Shown here: positions 5,192-11,969 of the stretch, piece after piece
How positions within the stretch are numbered: the first letter of the stretch is position 1
Layout of the letters: each line of letters begins with the position of its first letter
Assembly (NCBI GenBank): GCA_022424925.1
Contig: JAKMGM010000041.1
Location: 1 to 11,969 of the forward strand
DNA: 11,969 nucleotides
Reading direction: 5' to 3'
From: Candidatus Poseidoniaceae archaeon
GTDB lineage: Archaea > Thermoplasmatota > Poseidoniia > Poseidoniales > Poseidoniaceae
Made by a program: the position numbers and the translations under genes
The notes under the pieces: model-generated
What the model was told of the DNA's origin: nothing
The model's input: the letters and a program-made list of their open reading frames with translations, nothing else
Database searches by the model: none

Positions 5192-8100
5192 TCATTCAGG
5201 CTGATACAGCACCCAGTTTTCAGTCGCATTATCGTAATAGTACAAACTTCCGTCGGCAGATTTCGACCAATTGACGCCGTTCTCTTCCCATTCTTGAGTT
5301 TCGTGTGCAATAGCAGGTAGTTCCTTTTCTGGTTCAGAGCCCATGTATGCTTCAGTTGCCGAATCTTGGTATGTTTCCTCAGCAAAAGGTGAATTGTTTT
5401 CAGGCAATTGTTGGTTTCTACGTACGACAAGCAAGGCTCCAAGTCCACAGGCCACCAAGAGTGCTAGAATTGCAAAGGTCAATCCGGCACCACCAGAATC
5501 GCTTGCTTGCTCTGACTTTGTTGGGTCGTTGGGGAAGGCATCATAGGTGTCTGCGATGCCATCACCGTCGGAATCGAGGGTTTCGTTGGCGTCGAGAGGG
5601 AAGTCATCTTCTGCATCATTCACGCCGTCTTTGTCCGTATCCATTTGCGTGAGAGCACATCCATCATCAAAAACAATCGAACTTTCAGGCGTGCGAGGGC
5701 ATGTGTCGTCGATGTTGAAGATGCCATCGCTGTCATCGTCAATTTGGTATGGAGAACATCCGTCAAGATTTACATTTTCTGATTCATCGGTATCCGGACA
5801 CAAGTCTTTGTCGTCTTTGATTGAATCGTTGTCTTGGTCGAGTTGGGATGCTGCACATCCAACGGCGTCGACTTGTTGTCCAGATGGTGTTGCATCACAG
5901 ATATCGATGGTGTTGTCAATCATATCGTTATCATCGTCTTGTTGGTACTCAGCACAACCGACTGCATTGGTGATGAAGCCTAGAGTTGTGTCTGGACACT
6001 GGTCGATATCATTGTTGATTGCATCACTATCGTCGTCTTTTTGAGCATCTGAACAGCCGTTTTCATCGACTTCTGCATCGACCATAGTCATTGGACACGT
6101 ATCCATCATGTCGTTTACATCGTCACCGTCTGTATCGCGTTGTGCAGAAGAACAACCGACTCCGTTAACAGGTACTTCTGGAGCGGTGAGTGGACATTCA
6201 TCGAGTTGGTCGTTTACTTCGTCGTTGTCTGTATCTCGTTGGGTGTCAGCGCATCCGGCCGCATCAATTTCCGAGCCGAGTGGCGTCAGTGGACAAGCAT
6301 CAAACATGTCCATCACACCGTCGTTGTCAGCATCTTCCTGAGAACCTGAACAACCTGCAGTGTCAACCGGTTCACCTGCAGGCGTCATTGGACATGCATC
6401 GCTGCTGTTCGGAATCCCATCGAGGTCGTCGTCTTTTTGCTGTTCTGAACAACCCGTTGAATCAACCACTTCACCGGGTGACGTTCCTAAACACTGGTCG
6501 GGAGCGTCACCGTTTGCGTTGTCACCATAACCATCTCCGTCTTCATCCGCCCATTGGGACGGTTCGGTTGGGAATCTGTCTGCATTGTTTCCATTTGGAT
6601 TGTCTCCGTAACCGTCTCCGTCTTGGTCAGACCATTGTGTACCGTCCATGGGGAATGCATCGGGTTGGTTGCCCGCTTGATTATCTCCATAGCCGTCAGC
6701 GTCCATGTCAGACCATTGGGTACTGTCGCTTGGGAATGCATCTCCGTTGTTTCCATTCGGGTTGTCTCCGTAGCCATCACCGTCTTGGTCAGCCCATTGC
6801 GTGCTGTCGTTCGGGAATGCATCAGGTGAATTTCCGTTTGGATTGTCGCCATATCCGTCTCCGTCCTGGTCAGACCATTGTGATGAATCGGTTGGGAATT
6901 GATCACCGTTTGTTCCATTCGGGTTGTCGCCGTAGCTATCGCCATCATCATCGGCCCATTGCGTTGAATCCGCAGGGTATGCGTCAGGATAACTTCCTGA
7001 AGCATTGTCGCCATATCCGTCTCCGTCCTGGTCAGACCATTGTGATGCATCATAGGGGAATGCATCAGAGTTGTTGCCGTTCTGGTTGTCTCCGTAGCCA
7101 TCGCCGTCATAGTCGCTCCATTGGGATGCGTCAGTAGGGAACGCATCGGGTGCGTTTCCGCTCGGGTTGTCACCGAATCCATCACCATCCATGTCCGAGT
7201 ATTGCGTTGAATCGTTCGGGAAGTCATCGACATCGTCGTTGTATCCGTCACCATCTGTGTCCTTCTGAGAGAGTTCACAACCGTTTTGGTCGACCATCGT
7301 TGTTGCCGAATTCGGGCACAGATCGTTTTCATTGGCGACTCCATCGTTGTCATCATCAATGATGAGTTGGAAACATCCGCTATCTCCAATGAGTTGAATA
7401 TTGGCGCTTGAGTAAAGCAGTACTTCTGCACAGTACACGCCAGACATGTTTGGCGTTGAGTAGGAAAAGGTAGGCATGCTCATGTTTTGGGCTGTTGCAG
7501 TGAAATTTGACAATGGGTTCGATGCGATGATTGCCCCAGCAGAGTCTGTTATCTGTATGATGTATTTGTATGAGTCGCCGGTCACTAAGTCCGAACCTTT
7601 GGCGTTAACATTGTTCGTCGCTGCAACGCTGCTCGAGGAGTAACTGTCCAGCACGAGTGAAGGGAGTTGGGGGATGAAACTGTCATCATGCACTCCGAGG
7701 AAGCCTTCAGAAGTCGTGAGATTTATTGCAGCGTATTGGTTGTACAGGATTCCAACAAGGATGTGTTCGTCCATCGTTGTGATTCCGCTCCAGTTGACAA
7801 GCCAACTTTCAGTTGAGGAAGTGCTGGTGAAGTTGACGTATTCCTGATCCACCACAGATGCATTCACTGCGAGCCATAGGTCGTTTGAGGATGCCATACT
7901 GTTTTGGAACTGCACATCGTTCAGGACAAACCACCAGAGGGTGTAATCGGTATTCACGGTGAGATTGGTCGCCGAGTGAGAGCCGGTCGTCGATGAGAGG
8001 GCTGTTGATTGGAGCATCTCGATAACCGAGCATTCGAGGTCGAAGGACAAGGTGCCGGAAGCATCTGAAAGGGTTGCTTCAACACAATAGTTCGATTCAA

Positions 8101-9289
8101 TCATCACTGGAGCAGGTACCGTCAAGGTCGTGTTGTACATCGTTCCGTTGGCAGTGAAATTCATCATGTTTGAAGAACTCGTGCTGCTGGTTCCGTTCAT
8201 GAAACTCTGCGTTGCTGAATAAACGAGTGAATAATTTGTGCCAGATGTGAGGCCATCGACTTCAGCAGTTGTCGAGGTAAGGCTGGTTTGGCTCAAGGAC
8301 ACAATCTCGAAACTTTGTCCTCCTCCGGGTAAATCTGTTGAAATTTCTATGGAATAGACATTCGTCGCACCCGAATAGCCGTAGACATCAATGTACGACG
8401 TCCGGTTTGTGAATGAGGTGTGCGTCATTGATTCAAGGCTACCTGTTGTGGTTGAACTTCCGATGTACGAACCCGATGCATCATCCCATCCGACATCGAT
8501 GTCGCCATTGCCTCCAATGAACGAGACATTGACGTAATAGGTGACTCCTGTGAGCAGCATAACCTCAAAGAAGTCATTGTCTGTAGATGAATCAATTGAA
8601 AGACCAGTGCAGTACAGTGGAAGGCTCGAAGCTTGTGTAGCTGTTGATGGTGAGTCGTTCGGCTCCAAAATATCGGGTGTAACTGTCCCACTTCCAGCAC
8701 AGTTACTTGGTGGAGTGGTTCCGTTGCCACCACCGGTGCCGTTGCTGCTGCTCGTGTTGAAGGTCCACATCTCCATGCCGTATGAGCCGTAACCGTCATA
8801 TCGATAGATTTGGATGTAAATCATTCCACCGTGGGCGTTTGAGGAACCGTTGGTAGTAACTATTTCAGGGTTCATGGCAATCGATGAGTCAATGGTATTC
8901 ATCGAAGAATCAAACATCCACAATTCGAAGTCATTGAAGTATGTAGAACCGTTTGGTGATGTATATGTCGCGTTGTAGTTGAGTTCGACTGTGAGTCCTT
9001 CATTGGCGTTCAGTTGAACTGCAAACCAGTCTTCGTCATCCCCCACGTCGAGTTCACCGTACGCCACACCAGGTGAGAGGGGCGCCAATCCACTGACATT
9101 GAATGTAGAGGTGCTCGAGATTGATGTTGAATTGTCAGGTAAATCCCCAGTCAACCCCAGATCCGTTTGGTTCGGGCCGATTGCAGACGCCGTAAAGGCT
9201 CCAAGAGTTAAACTGGCGAATACAAGCAGCATTGCAAGAAGGCTGGCTCGGAGTTGACCTATCGTTCTTTTTGGTCCATAGGAGGGCAT
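5192..9289 (-). CDS. Giant secreted, membrane-anchored surface protein with TSP3 calcium-binding repeats
   Basis: Surface protein of 1365 residues. Order: signal peptide 1-36 (basic KRTIGQLR, hydrophobic core, cleavage after ASA); pre-peptidase C-terminal-like domain 1 (about 70-178, with DEDWFAVQL) and 2 (about 205-318, with LEPNDSPSTATQ and DNDFFEV); Fn3-like beta segments with repeated sequons (about 325-640); one Cys-containing TSP3 unit (C658, C671); nine 27-residue TSP3 units (697-932); nine 33-residue Cys-containing units (933-1229); two plain DSDGDG units; a transmembrane helix (1268-1289) followed by RR; and a 75-residue cytoplasmic tail ending in a W/Y-rich motif. TSP3 units bind calcium through DxDxDGxxD loops, so the array should be a rigid stalk in seawater. 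No catalytic domain is visible; a role in adhesion, substrate capture or as a scaffold is inference. The start at 9289 gives a normal signal peptide. It probably has its own promoter in the 62-base gap upstream. Confidence 0.93.
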   Translation of the reverse strand: MPSYGPKRTIGQLRASLLAMLLVFASLTLGAFTASAIGPNQTDLGLTGDLPDNSTSISSTSTFNVSGLAPLSPGVAYGELDVGDDEDWFAVQLNANEGLTVELNYNATYTSPNGSTYFNDFELWMFDSSMNTIDSSIAMNPEIVTTNGSSNAHGGMIYIQIYRYDGYGSYGMEMWTFNTSSSNGTGGGNGTTPPSNCAGSGTVTPDILEPNDSPSTATQASSLPLYCTGLSIDSSTDNDFFEVMLLTGVTYYVNVSFIGGNGDIDVGWDDASGSYIGSSTTTGSLESMTHTSFTNRTSYIDVYGYSGATNVYSIEISTDLPGGGQSFEIVSLSQTSLTSTTAEVDGLTSGTNYSLVYSATQSFMNGTSSTSSSNMMNFTANGTMYNTTLTVPAPVMIESNYCVEATLSDASGTLSFDLECSVIEMLQSTALSSTTGSHSATNLTVNTDYTLWWFVLNDVQFQNSMASSNDLWLAVNASVVDQEYVNFTSTSSTESWLVNWSGITTMDEHILVGILYNQYAAINLTTSEGFLGVHDDSFIPQLPSLVLDSYSSSSVAATNNVNAKGSDLVTGDSYKYIIQITDSAGAIIASNPLSNFTATAQNMSMPTFSYSTPNMSGVYCAEVLLYSSANIQLIGDSGCFQLIIDDDNDGVANENDLCPNSATTMVDQNGCELSQKDTDGDGYNDDVDDFPNDSTQYSDMDGDGFGDNPSGNAPDAFPTDASQWSDYDGDGYGDNQNGNNSDAFPYDASQWSDQDGDGYGDNASGSYPDAYPADSTQWADDDGDSYGDNPNGTNGDQFPTDSSQWSDQDGDGYGDNPNGNSPDAFPNDSTQWADQDGDGYGDNPNGNNGDAFPSDSTQWSDMDADGYGDNQAGNQPDAFPMDGTQWSDQDGDGYGDNPNGNNADRFPTEPSQWADEDGDGYGDNANGDAPDQCLGTSPGEVVDSTGCSEQQKDDDLDGIPNSSDACPMTPAGEPVDTAGCSGSQEDADNDGVMDMFDACPLTPLGSEIDAAGCADTQRDTDNDEVNDQLDECPLTAPEVPVNGVGCSSAQRDTDGDDVNDMMDTCPMTMVDAEVDENGCSDAQKDDDSDAINNDIDQCPDTTLGFITNAVGCAEYQQDDDNDMIDNTIDICDATPSGQQVDAVGCAASQLDQDNDSIKDDKDLCPDTDESENVNLDGCSPYQIDDDSDGIFNIDDTCPRTPESSIVFDDGCALTQMDTDKDGVNDAEDDFPLDANETLDSDGDGIADTYDAFPNDPTKSEQASDSGGAGLTFAILALLVACGLGALLVVRRNQQLPENNSPFAEETYQDSATEAYMGSEPEKELPAIAHETQEWEENGVNWSKSADGSLYYYDNATENWVLYQPE
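5603..6493 (-). repeat. Nine 33-residue Cys-containing TSP3 repeats (99-base period)
   Basis: Encodes residues 933-1229 of the surface protein. Cysteines sit at 933/947, 966/980, 999/1013, 1032/1046, 1065/1079, 1098/1112, 1131/1145, 1164/1178 and 1197/1211: always 14 apart, with an exact 33-residue period and no slips. Each unit has the form C-P-x-T-(8-9)-G-C-(7)-DxDxD-GxxD. Each pair could form a disulphide within its unit, although cysteines of neighbouring units could pair instead. Codons have diverged between copies, so the array is old. Confidence 0.9.
6494..7201 (-). repeat. Nine 27-residue TSP3-like repeats without cysteine (81-base period)
   Basis: Encodes residues 697-932. The aromatic start residue of each unit falls at 697 (Tyr), then Trp at 724, 751, 778, 805, 832, 859, 886 and 913, an exact 27-residue period. 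The consensus is W-S-D-Q-D-G-D-G-Y-G-D-N-P-N-G-N, then DAFP-x-D-x-[ST]-Q. The last unit runs directly into the first Cys unit. One calcium-loop residue is lost at 864 (DMDADG). The DNA copies remain similar, so recombination or assembly errors here are plausible. Confidence 0.92.
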
Positions 9290-9333
9290 AGCCCAACCAC
9301 ATTGTGCTGGTTTATCAGCGTATGGACTTGAAT

Positions 9334-9343
9334 GGGCATATTT
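9334..9343 (-). promoter_or_regulatory. Candidate TATA box of the surface-protein gene
   Basis: The minus strand reads CAAATATGCC about 45-54 bases before the start codon at 9289, in the only gap (62 bases) of the minus-strand cluster long enough for an archaeal promoter. A start of transcription about 25 bases downstream would leave a short leader. No BRE is obvious; this is a weak call. Confidence 0.3.
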
Positions 9344-9351
9344 GAGGGGGA

Positions 9352-9660
9352 CTAGATAGCAGTTGGCGCCACATGTCCTTCTTTCTTATCTTCGGGTTTA
9401 CGAACACGAGACCAAACACCACCCATTAATTCGTCATGGTGTGCATCGCAGTAGTGAAAACGTCGGTATGCCTCTCGAAACGAGTAGGCTTTTTTGCCCG
9501 TAGCGACGAGAAATCCTTCGGGAGAAAGTCGGGACACAATAACGCCCTCAACTCCACATCCTGGGAAATCACACACTGGAGCACCGGCCATGGTAGACTG
9601 TAGTGCTGACAGGTCTTTAAGGGTCGCATCTGCGGTGCAATTCTGACCGTTTTTCTTCAT
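9352..9660 (-). CDS. Small putative zinc-binding protein, unknown function
   Basis: 102 residues. Likely metal ligands: C30-x4-C35 (VCDFPGCGVEG) and C71-x2-H74 (HYCDAHHDEL), separated by a strand-rich segment that includes VIVSRLSPEGFLVATG (40-55), which suggests a single zinc-ribbon or treble-clef-like unit. C8 and H75 are also available. There is no signal peptide or membrane helix. The ATG at 9660 overlaps the TGA of the biotin-carrier gene by four bases (ATGA), so translation is probably coupled; the first ATG is preferred for this reason, though a later one at residue 24 (MAGAPVCDF) would still keep the four main ligands. The pairing with acyl-CoA carboxylase genes hints at a linked role, but no family is recognised. 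Confidence 0.75.
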   Translation of the reverse strand: MKKNGQNCTADATLKDLSALQSTMAGAPVCDFPGCGVEGVIVSRLSPEGFLVATGKKAYSFREAYRRFHYCDAHHDELMGGVWSRVRKPEDKKEGHVAPTAI

Positions 9661-10064
9661 TCAGCCTCTTCCTCAGGTACGGGTTCGATGACGACCAGTG
9701 GAATGTTTGCTTCTATCGCTTGACCCTCAACGCAATGTACGATTGAAACGGTACCACTGATCGGTGCTTGGATTTCATTTTGCATTTTCATGGCTTCCAA
9801 GATGAGGATAACTTGTCCTTCAGTTACAATATCCCCTTCATTCACCTCGACGGTGACGACTTTGCCGGGGATATTGGCCGAAACAGTGCCCGATTTCTTC
9901 TTTTTTCCGCCACCCGTTCGTTTCTTTTTGGCGACGGGAGCGGCGTCAGGGATTTCAATTTCAAACGTGCGGCCCTCGATGGTTGCCGACCATGTTTTCC
10001 CTTCGCCTTCAAGAAGCACTTCAAATTCAACGCCATCGACAACTACTTTTCGTGTTTCAGTCAT
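9657..10064 (-). CDS. Biotin carboxyl carrier protein of an acyl-CoA carboxylase
   Basis: Free-standing biotin carrier of 135 residues that moves CO2 from biotin carboxylase to the carboxyltransferase encoded upstream. Residues 1-40 repeat a strand pattern (RKVVVDGVEFEV, ATIEGRTFEIEIP) like the N-terminal region of carriers from propionyl-CoA carboxylase and decarboxylases. A flexible linker at 42-60 is very Lys- and Gly-rich (KKKRTGGGKKKK) instead of the usual Ala/Pro. The biotinyl domain at 61-130 carries LEAMKMQNEI (89-98), with K93 the biotinylated lysine. The tail is acidic (EPVPEEEAE). The start at 10064 is preceded by GGAAGTGA, a near-perfect ribosome site overlapping the stop of the small gene 4 bases upstream. 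Acetyl-CoA or propionyl-CoA use depends on the partner subunits. Confidence 0.93.
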   Translation of the reverse strand: MTETRKVVVDGVEFEVLLEGEGKTWSATIEGRTFEIEIPDAAPVAKKKRTGGGKKKKSGTVSANIPGKVVTVEVNEGDIVTEGQVILILEAMKMQNEIQAPISGTVSIVHCVEGQAIEANIPLVVIEPVPEEEAE

Positions 10065-10068
10065 ATGT

Positions 10069-10263
10069 TCACTTCCATGGCGAGCGACTCGCTCGATGAT
10101 GCATGAGCGAGGATTGGCCGGTGTTCATTCTTCTATGGTCTTGTGACCAAGCCAGGCCGGGTTTCCTAGCAACCAGTCCCGGGTCATCCCCACTTTGTGA
10201 GAGCATAGACATAACCGCAGCAATCGCAGCCATGCGCAGTGTGAATTCGTCCGTTTCCGTCAT
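10069..10263 (-). CDS. Candidate small accessory (epsilon/gamma-like) subunit of acyl-CoA carboxylase
   Basis: A 64-residue frame fitted exactly between carboxyltransferase and biotin-carrier genes, with gaps of 9 and 4 bases and the site GAGGGAGTG before its ATG. An N-terminal helix (EFTLRMAAIAAVMSML, 6-21) is followed by a Gly/Pro loop and W39 in a basic context (GLAWSQDHRR). Many acyl-CoA carboxylases and biotin-dependent decarboxylases carry a short subunit in this gene position, with an Ala/Ile-rich helix and a Trp-containing C-terminal segment, that helps assembly. I infer the same role from position and composition; the sequence itself is too short to prove homology. The helix could be weakly membrane-seeking, but at 16 residues is short for a transmembrane segment. 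Confidence 0.6.
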   Translation of the reverse strand: MTETDEFTLRMAAIAAVMSMLSQSGDDPGLVARKPGLAWSQDHRRMNTGQSSLMHHRASRSPWK

Positions 10264-10272
10264 TACACTCCC

Positions 10273-11826
10273 TCACAATGGTATATTGCCGTGCTTACGA
10301 GCGGGGCGAAGTTCTTCTTTATCCATGAGCATTTCAAGGGCGCGGCATAGTTTACTGCGCGTTTGATTCGGCTCGATGACATCATCCAAATAACCCAGAG
10401 CAGCAGCAGTGTATGGGTTGGCGAATTTCTCATTGAAGTCTTCAGTCAAGCGTTGCCTTTCTTGTTCAGCATTACGAGATGATGCAATTCGCTTTCGATG
10501 AATAATTTCCACCGCGCCGTCAGCACCCATGACTGCAAGTTCACCAGTGGGCCACGCAACGTTGTAATCTCCACGAATGTGTTTTGAGGACATGACATCA
10601 TAGGCGCCGCCGTAGGCCTTGCGAAGGATGACCGTAAGTTTTGGAACTGTAGCTTCAGCAAACGCATACAGGAGTTTGGCCCCGTGTCGAATGATGCCTC
10701 CCCATTCCTGGTTTGTCCCTGGTAAGAACCCAGGTACATCTTCCAGTGTGATGAGTGGTATGTTGAAAGCGTCACAAAATCGAACGAAGCGCGCTGCTTT
10801 GTCGCTTGCGTCAATGTCCAAGCAACCTGCCAAGACCTTTGGTTGATTCGCTACGACGCCAACCGTGTGACCTCCGAGGTGGCCGAAACCAACAACGATG
10901 TTTTGCGCCCAGTCCGATTGGACTTCAAGGAAACCTCCATCATCGAGAACCTCCGTGATGACATCCACGACATCGTAGGCCTTGGTAGCCTGGTCGGGCA
11001 TTATGGTGTCAAGTGCATCACATGAACGGTCGATAGGGTCGTTTGTGTTCTTGGTTGGAGGTCGTTCGAGGTTGTTTTGTGGCAAGAGGTCACACAGGTC
11101 GCGCGCCATCTGGATGGCGGCTTCATCATCGGGTACAGTAAAATGCGAGACACCGGATTTGGTGCCGTGGGTTGATGCACCTCCAAGGTCTTCAAAACTT
11201 ACTTCTTCATTGGTGACCGTTTTGATTACCTCGGGGCCAGTGATGAACATATAGGATGATTCTTCGACCATGATGATGAAATCGGTGATGGCTGGGGAGT
11301 AAACCGCTCCACCAGCACACGGTCCCATAATCACTGAAATCTGTGGTACAACGCCTGAAGCGCGTACATTTCGAAAGAAAATCTCCGCATAACTCCCGAG
11401 TGATGCTACACCTTCCTGAATACGTGCGCCGCCGGAGTCATTCAATCCAATAACGGGGCGTCCAGTTTTGAGGGCCATATCAAGAACTTTGCAGATCTTG
11501 AGGCCGTGCATTTCACCAAGTGAGCCACCGTATGCGGTGAAGTCTTGAGCAAACGTGAACACTTGACGGCCGTTGATTGAGCCGTGGCCTGTGACGACCC
11601 CGTCTCCCGGTATGATGTCATTGTCCATACCAAAATCTCTGCAGCGGTGTTCAACAAGCGCATCGATTTCTTGGAACGAACCTTCATCGAGAAGCACCTC
11701 AATGCGTTCTCTGGCAGTCATTTTTCCCTTTTGGTGCTGCCTGTCAATTCGCTCTTGGCCACCGCCAATCTCGCTCCGAGATTTGCGATTTCGTAAATCT
11801 TGAAGTCGTTCTTCAGTGGATTCCAT
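10273..11826 (-). CDS. pccB: Acyl-CoA (probably propionyl-CoA) carboxylase, carboxyltransferase beta subunit
   Basis: Transfers CO2 from carboxybiotin to an acyl-CoA, giving methylmalonyl-CoA from propionyl-CoA or malonyl-CoA from acetyl-CoA; cytoplasmic hexamer. The length, 517 residues, is standard. The N-terminal crotonase-like domain shows KGKMTARERI (33-42), YGGSLGEMHG (99-108), SGGARIQEGV (131-140) and the oxyanion-hole segment GPCAGGAVYSPA (168-179). The C-terminal domain shows DVPGFLPGTNQEWGGIIRHG (363-382) and RKAYGGAYDVMSSKHIRGD (402-420), where D410 lies in the region that shapes acyl-group choice. It is the first gene of the operon in this window, start 11826 with GGGGA upstream. 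The biotin carboxylase subunit is absent here and may lie beyond 11969. Propionyl-CoA is preferred as substrate by family resemblance only. Confidence 0.95.
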   Translation of the reverse strand: MESTEERLQDLRNRKSRSEIGGGQERIDRQHQKGKMTARERIEVLLDEGSFQEIDALVEHRCRDFGMDNDIIPGDGVVTGHGSINGRQVFTFAQDFTAYGGSLGEMHGLKICKVLDMALKTGRPVIGLNDSGGARIQEGVASLGSYAEIFFRNVRASGVVPQISVIMGPCAGGAVYSPAITDFIIMVEESSYMFITGPEVIKTVTNEEVSFEDLGGASTHGTKSGVSHFTVPDDEAAIQMARDLCDLLPQNNLERPPTKNTNDPIDRSCDALDTIMPDQATKAYDVVDVITEVLDDGGFLEVQSDWAQNIVVGFGHLGGHTVGVVANQPKVLAGCLDIDASDKAARFVRFCDAFNIPLITLEDVPGFLPGTNQEWGGIIRHGAKLLYAFAEATVPKLTVILRKAYGGAYDVMSSKHIRGDYNVAWPTGELAVMGADGAVEIIHRKRIASSRNAEQERQRLTEDFNEKFANPYTAAALGYLDDVIEPNQTRSKLCRALEMLMDKEELRPARKHGNIPL

Positions 11827-11969
11827 AGGCTTCCCCGAATGGTCTATGCAAAAGCCGCCCTTATGCGTTGCCTATGGATGGAATGCGAAAGTCGCGTATT
11901 TCTAGCAACACTTTATTTTGGCTGAACCGTTGAATGAACACCTCGTGCTGACATCATAGAGTCCTGCAC
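11827..11969 (-). promoter_or_regulatory. Upstream region of the carboxylase operon, candidate TATA box
   Basis: These 143 bases contain no gene that I can support. On the minus strand CAAAATAAAG (11911-11920) and AGAAATACGC (about 11895-11904) are the best TATA-like stretches, 70-95 bases before the pccB start. The region continues beyond the window, so the real promoter may lie outside it. Confidence 0.25.

Noticed and set aside
6190..7137. Long plus-strand frame (315 codons) opposite the TSP3 arrays
   Set aside because: It is an antisense shadow of repetitive Asp/Gly codons: His/Arg-rich low-complexity product, no ribosome site, inside the well-supported surface-protein gene.
6494..7201. 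Tandem DNA repeat resembling an array such as CRISPR
   Set aside because: Units are contiguous, of 81 bases and in frame with a protein repeat; there are no unique spacers.
6487..7431. Minus-strand frame (314 codons), Thr/Met-rich
   Set aside because: Out-of-frame reading of the same 81-base repeats; it shares the strand of the real gene and has no domain.
8425..8799. Minus-strand frame of 124 codons inside the surface-protein gene
   Set aside because: Out-of-frame shadow on the same strand, with no domain or independent start signal.

Overview
The window looks like a chromosomal piece from a mesophilic, heterotrophic marine euryarchaeon. The best guess is Marine Group II (Candidatus Poseidoniales), at moderate confidence and from general knowledge only. 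Reasons are the very large, Asn-rich, secreted and membrane-anchored protein with thrombospondin type-3 (TSP3) repeats and a short aromatic cytoplasmic tail, the XPD-like iron-sulphur helicase, and compact co-directional genes with Shine-Dalgarno sites. There is no rRNA, no recognisable tRNA, no insertion sequence and no CRISPR. A bacterial host cannot be excluded from sequence alone.

Layout. 1-1304 (minus): 5' two-thirds of a superfamily-2 FeS helicase, cut by the window edge. 1305-1657: an unusually GC-rich stretch dense in perfect hairpins, overlapping a possible 67-residue reading frame (minus) with a strong Shine-Dalgarno site. 1658-2032 (minus): a ribbon-helix-helix regulator. 2033-2205: a divergent regulatory gap. 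2206-2652 (plus): a small acidic protein made of two TerB-like repeats. 2758-4113 (plus): hexameric-type glutamate dehydrogenase. 4160-4705 (plus): a peroxiredoxin-like thioredoxin-fold protein with a CPFC motif. The remainder is on the minus strand, read from right to left: acyl-CoA carboxylase carboxyltransferase (10273-11826), a 64-residue candidate small subunit (10069-10263), a biotin carrier protein (9657-10064), a small putative zinc protein (9352-9660), the 1365-residue TSP3 surface protein (5192-9289), and a SixA-like histidine phosphatase (4707-5168).

How it fits together. The carboxyltransferase, small protein and biotin carrier are spaced by 9 and 4 bases, and the zinc protein overlaps the carrier by 4 bases (ATGA), so these four form a tight operon for acyl-CoA (probably propionyl-CoA) carboxylation. 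The biotin carboxylase subunit is not in the window. Glutamate dehydrogenase fits a lifestyle based on amino-acid and protein breakdown. The surface protein has an export signal, two pre-peptidase C-terminal-like domains, Fn3-like segments with many N-glycosylation sequons, two different nine-copy calcium-binding repeat arrays, one transmembrane helix and a cytoplasmic WW-like tail.

The least explained signals are the hairpin cluster at 1351-1580, which contains two hairpins whose loops are complementary over 7 nt, the small proteins attached to the carboxylase operon, and the conserved-looking cytoplasmic tail of the surface protein.
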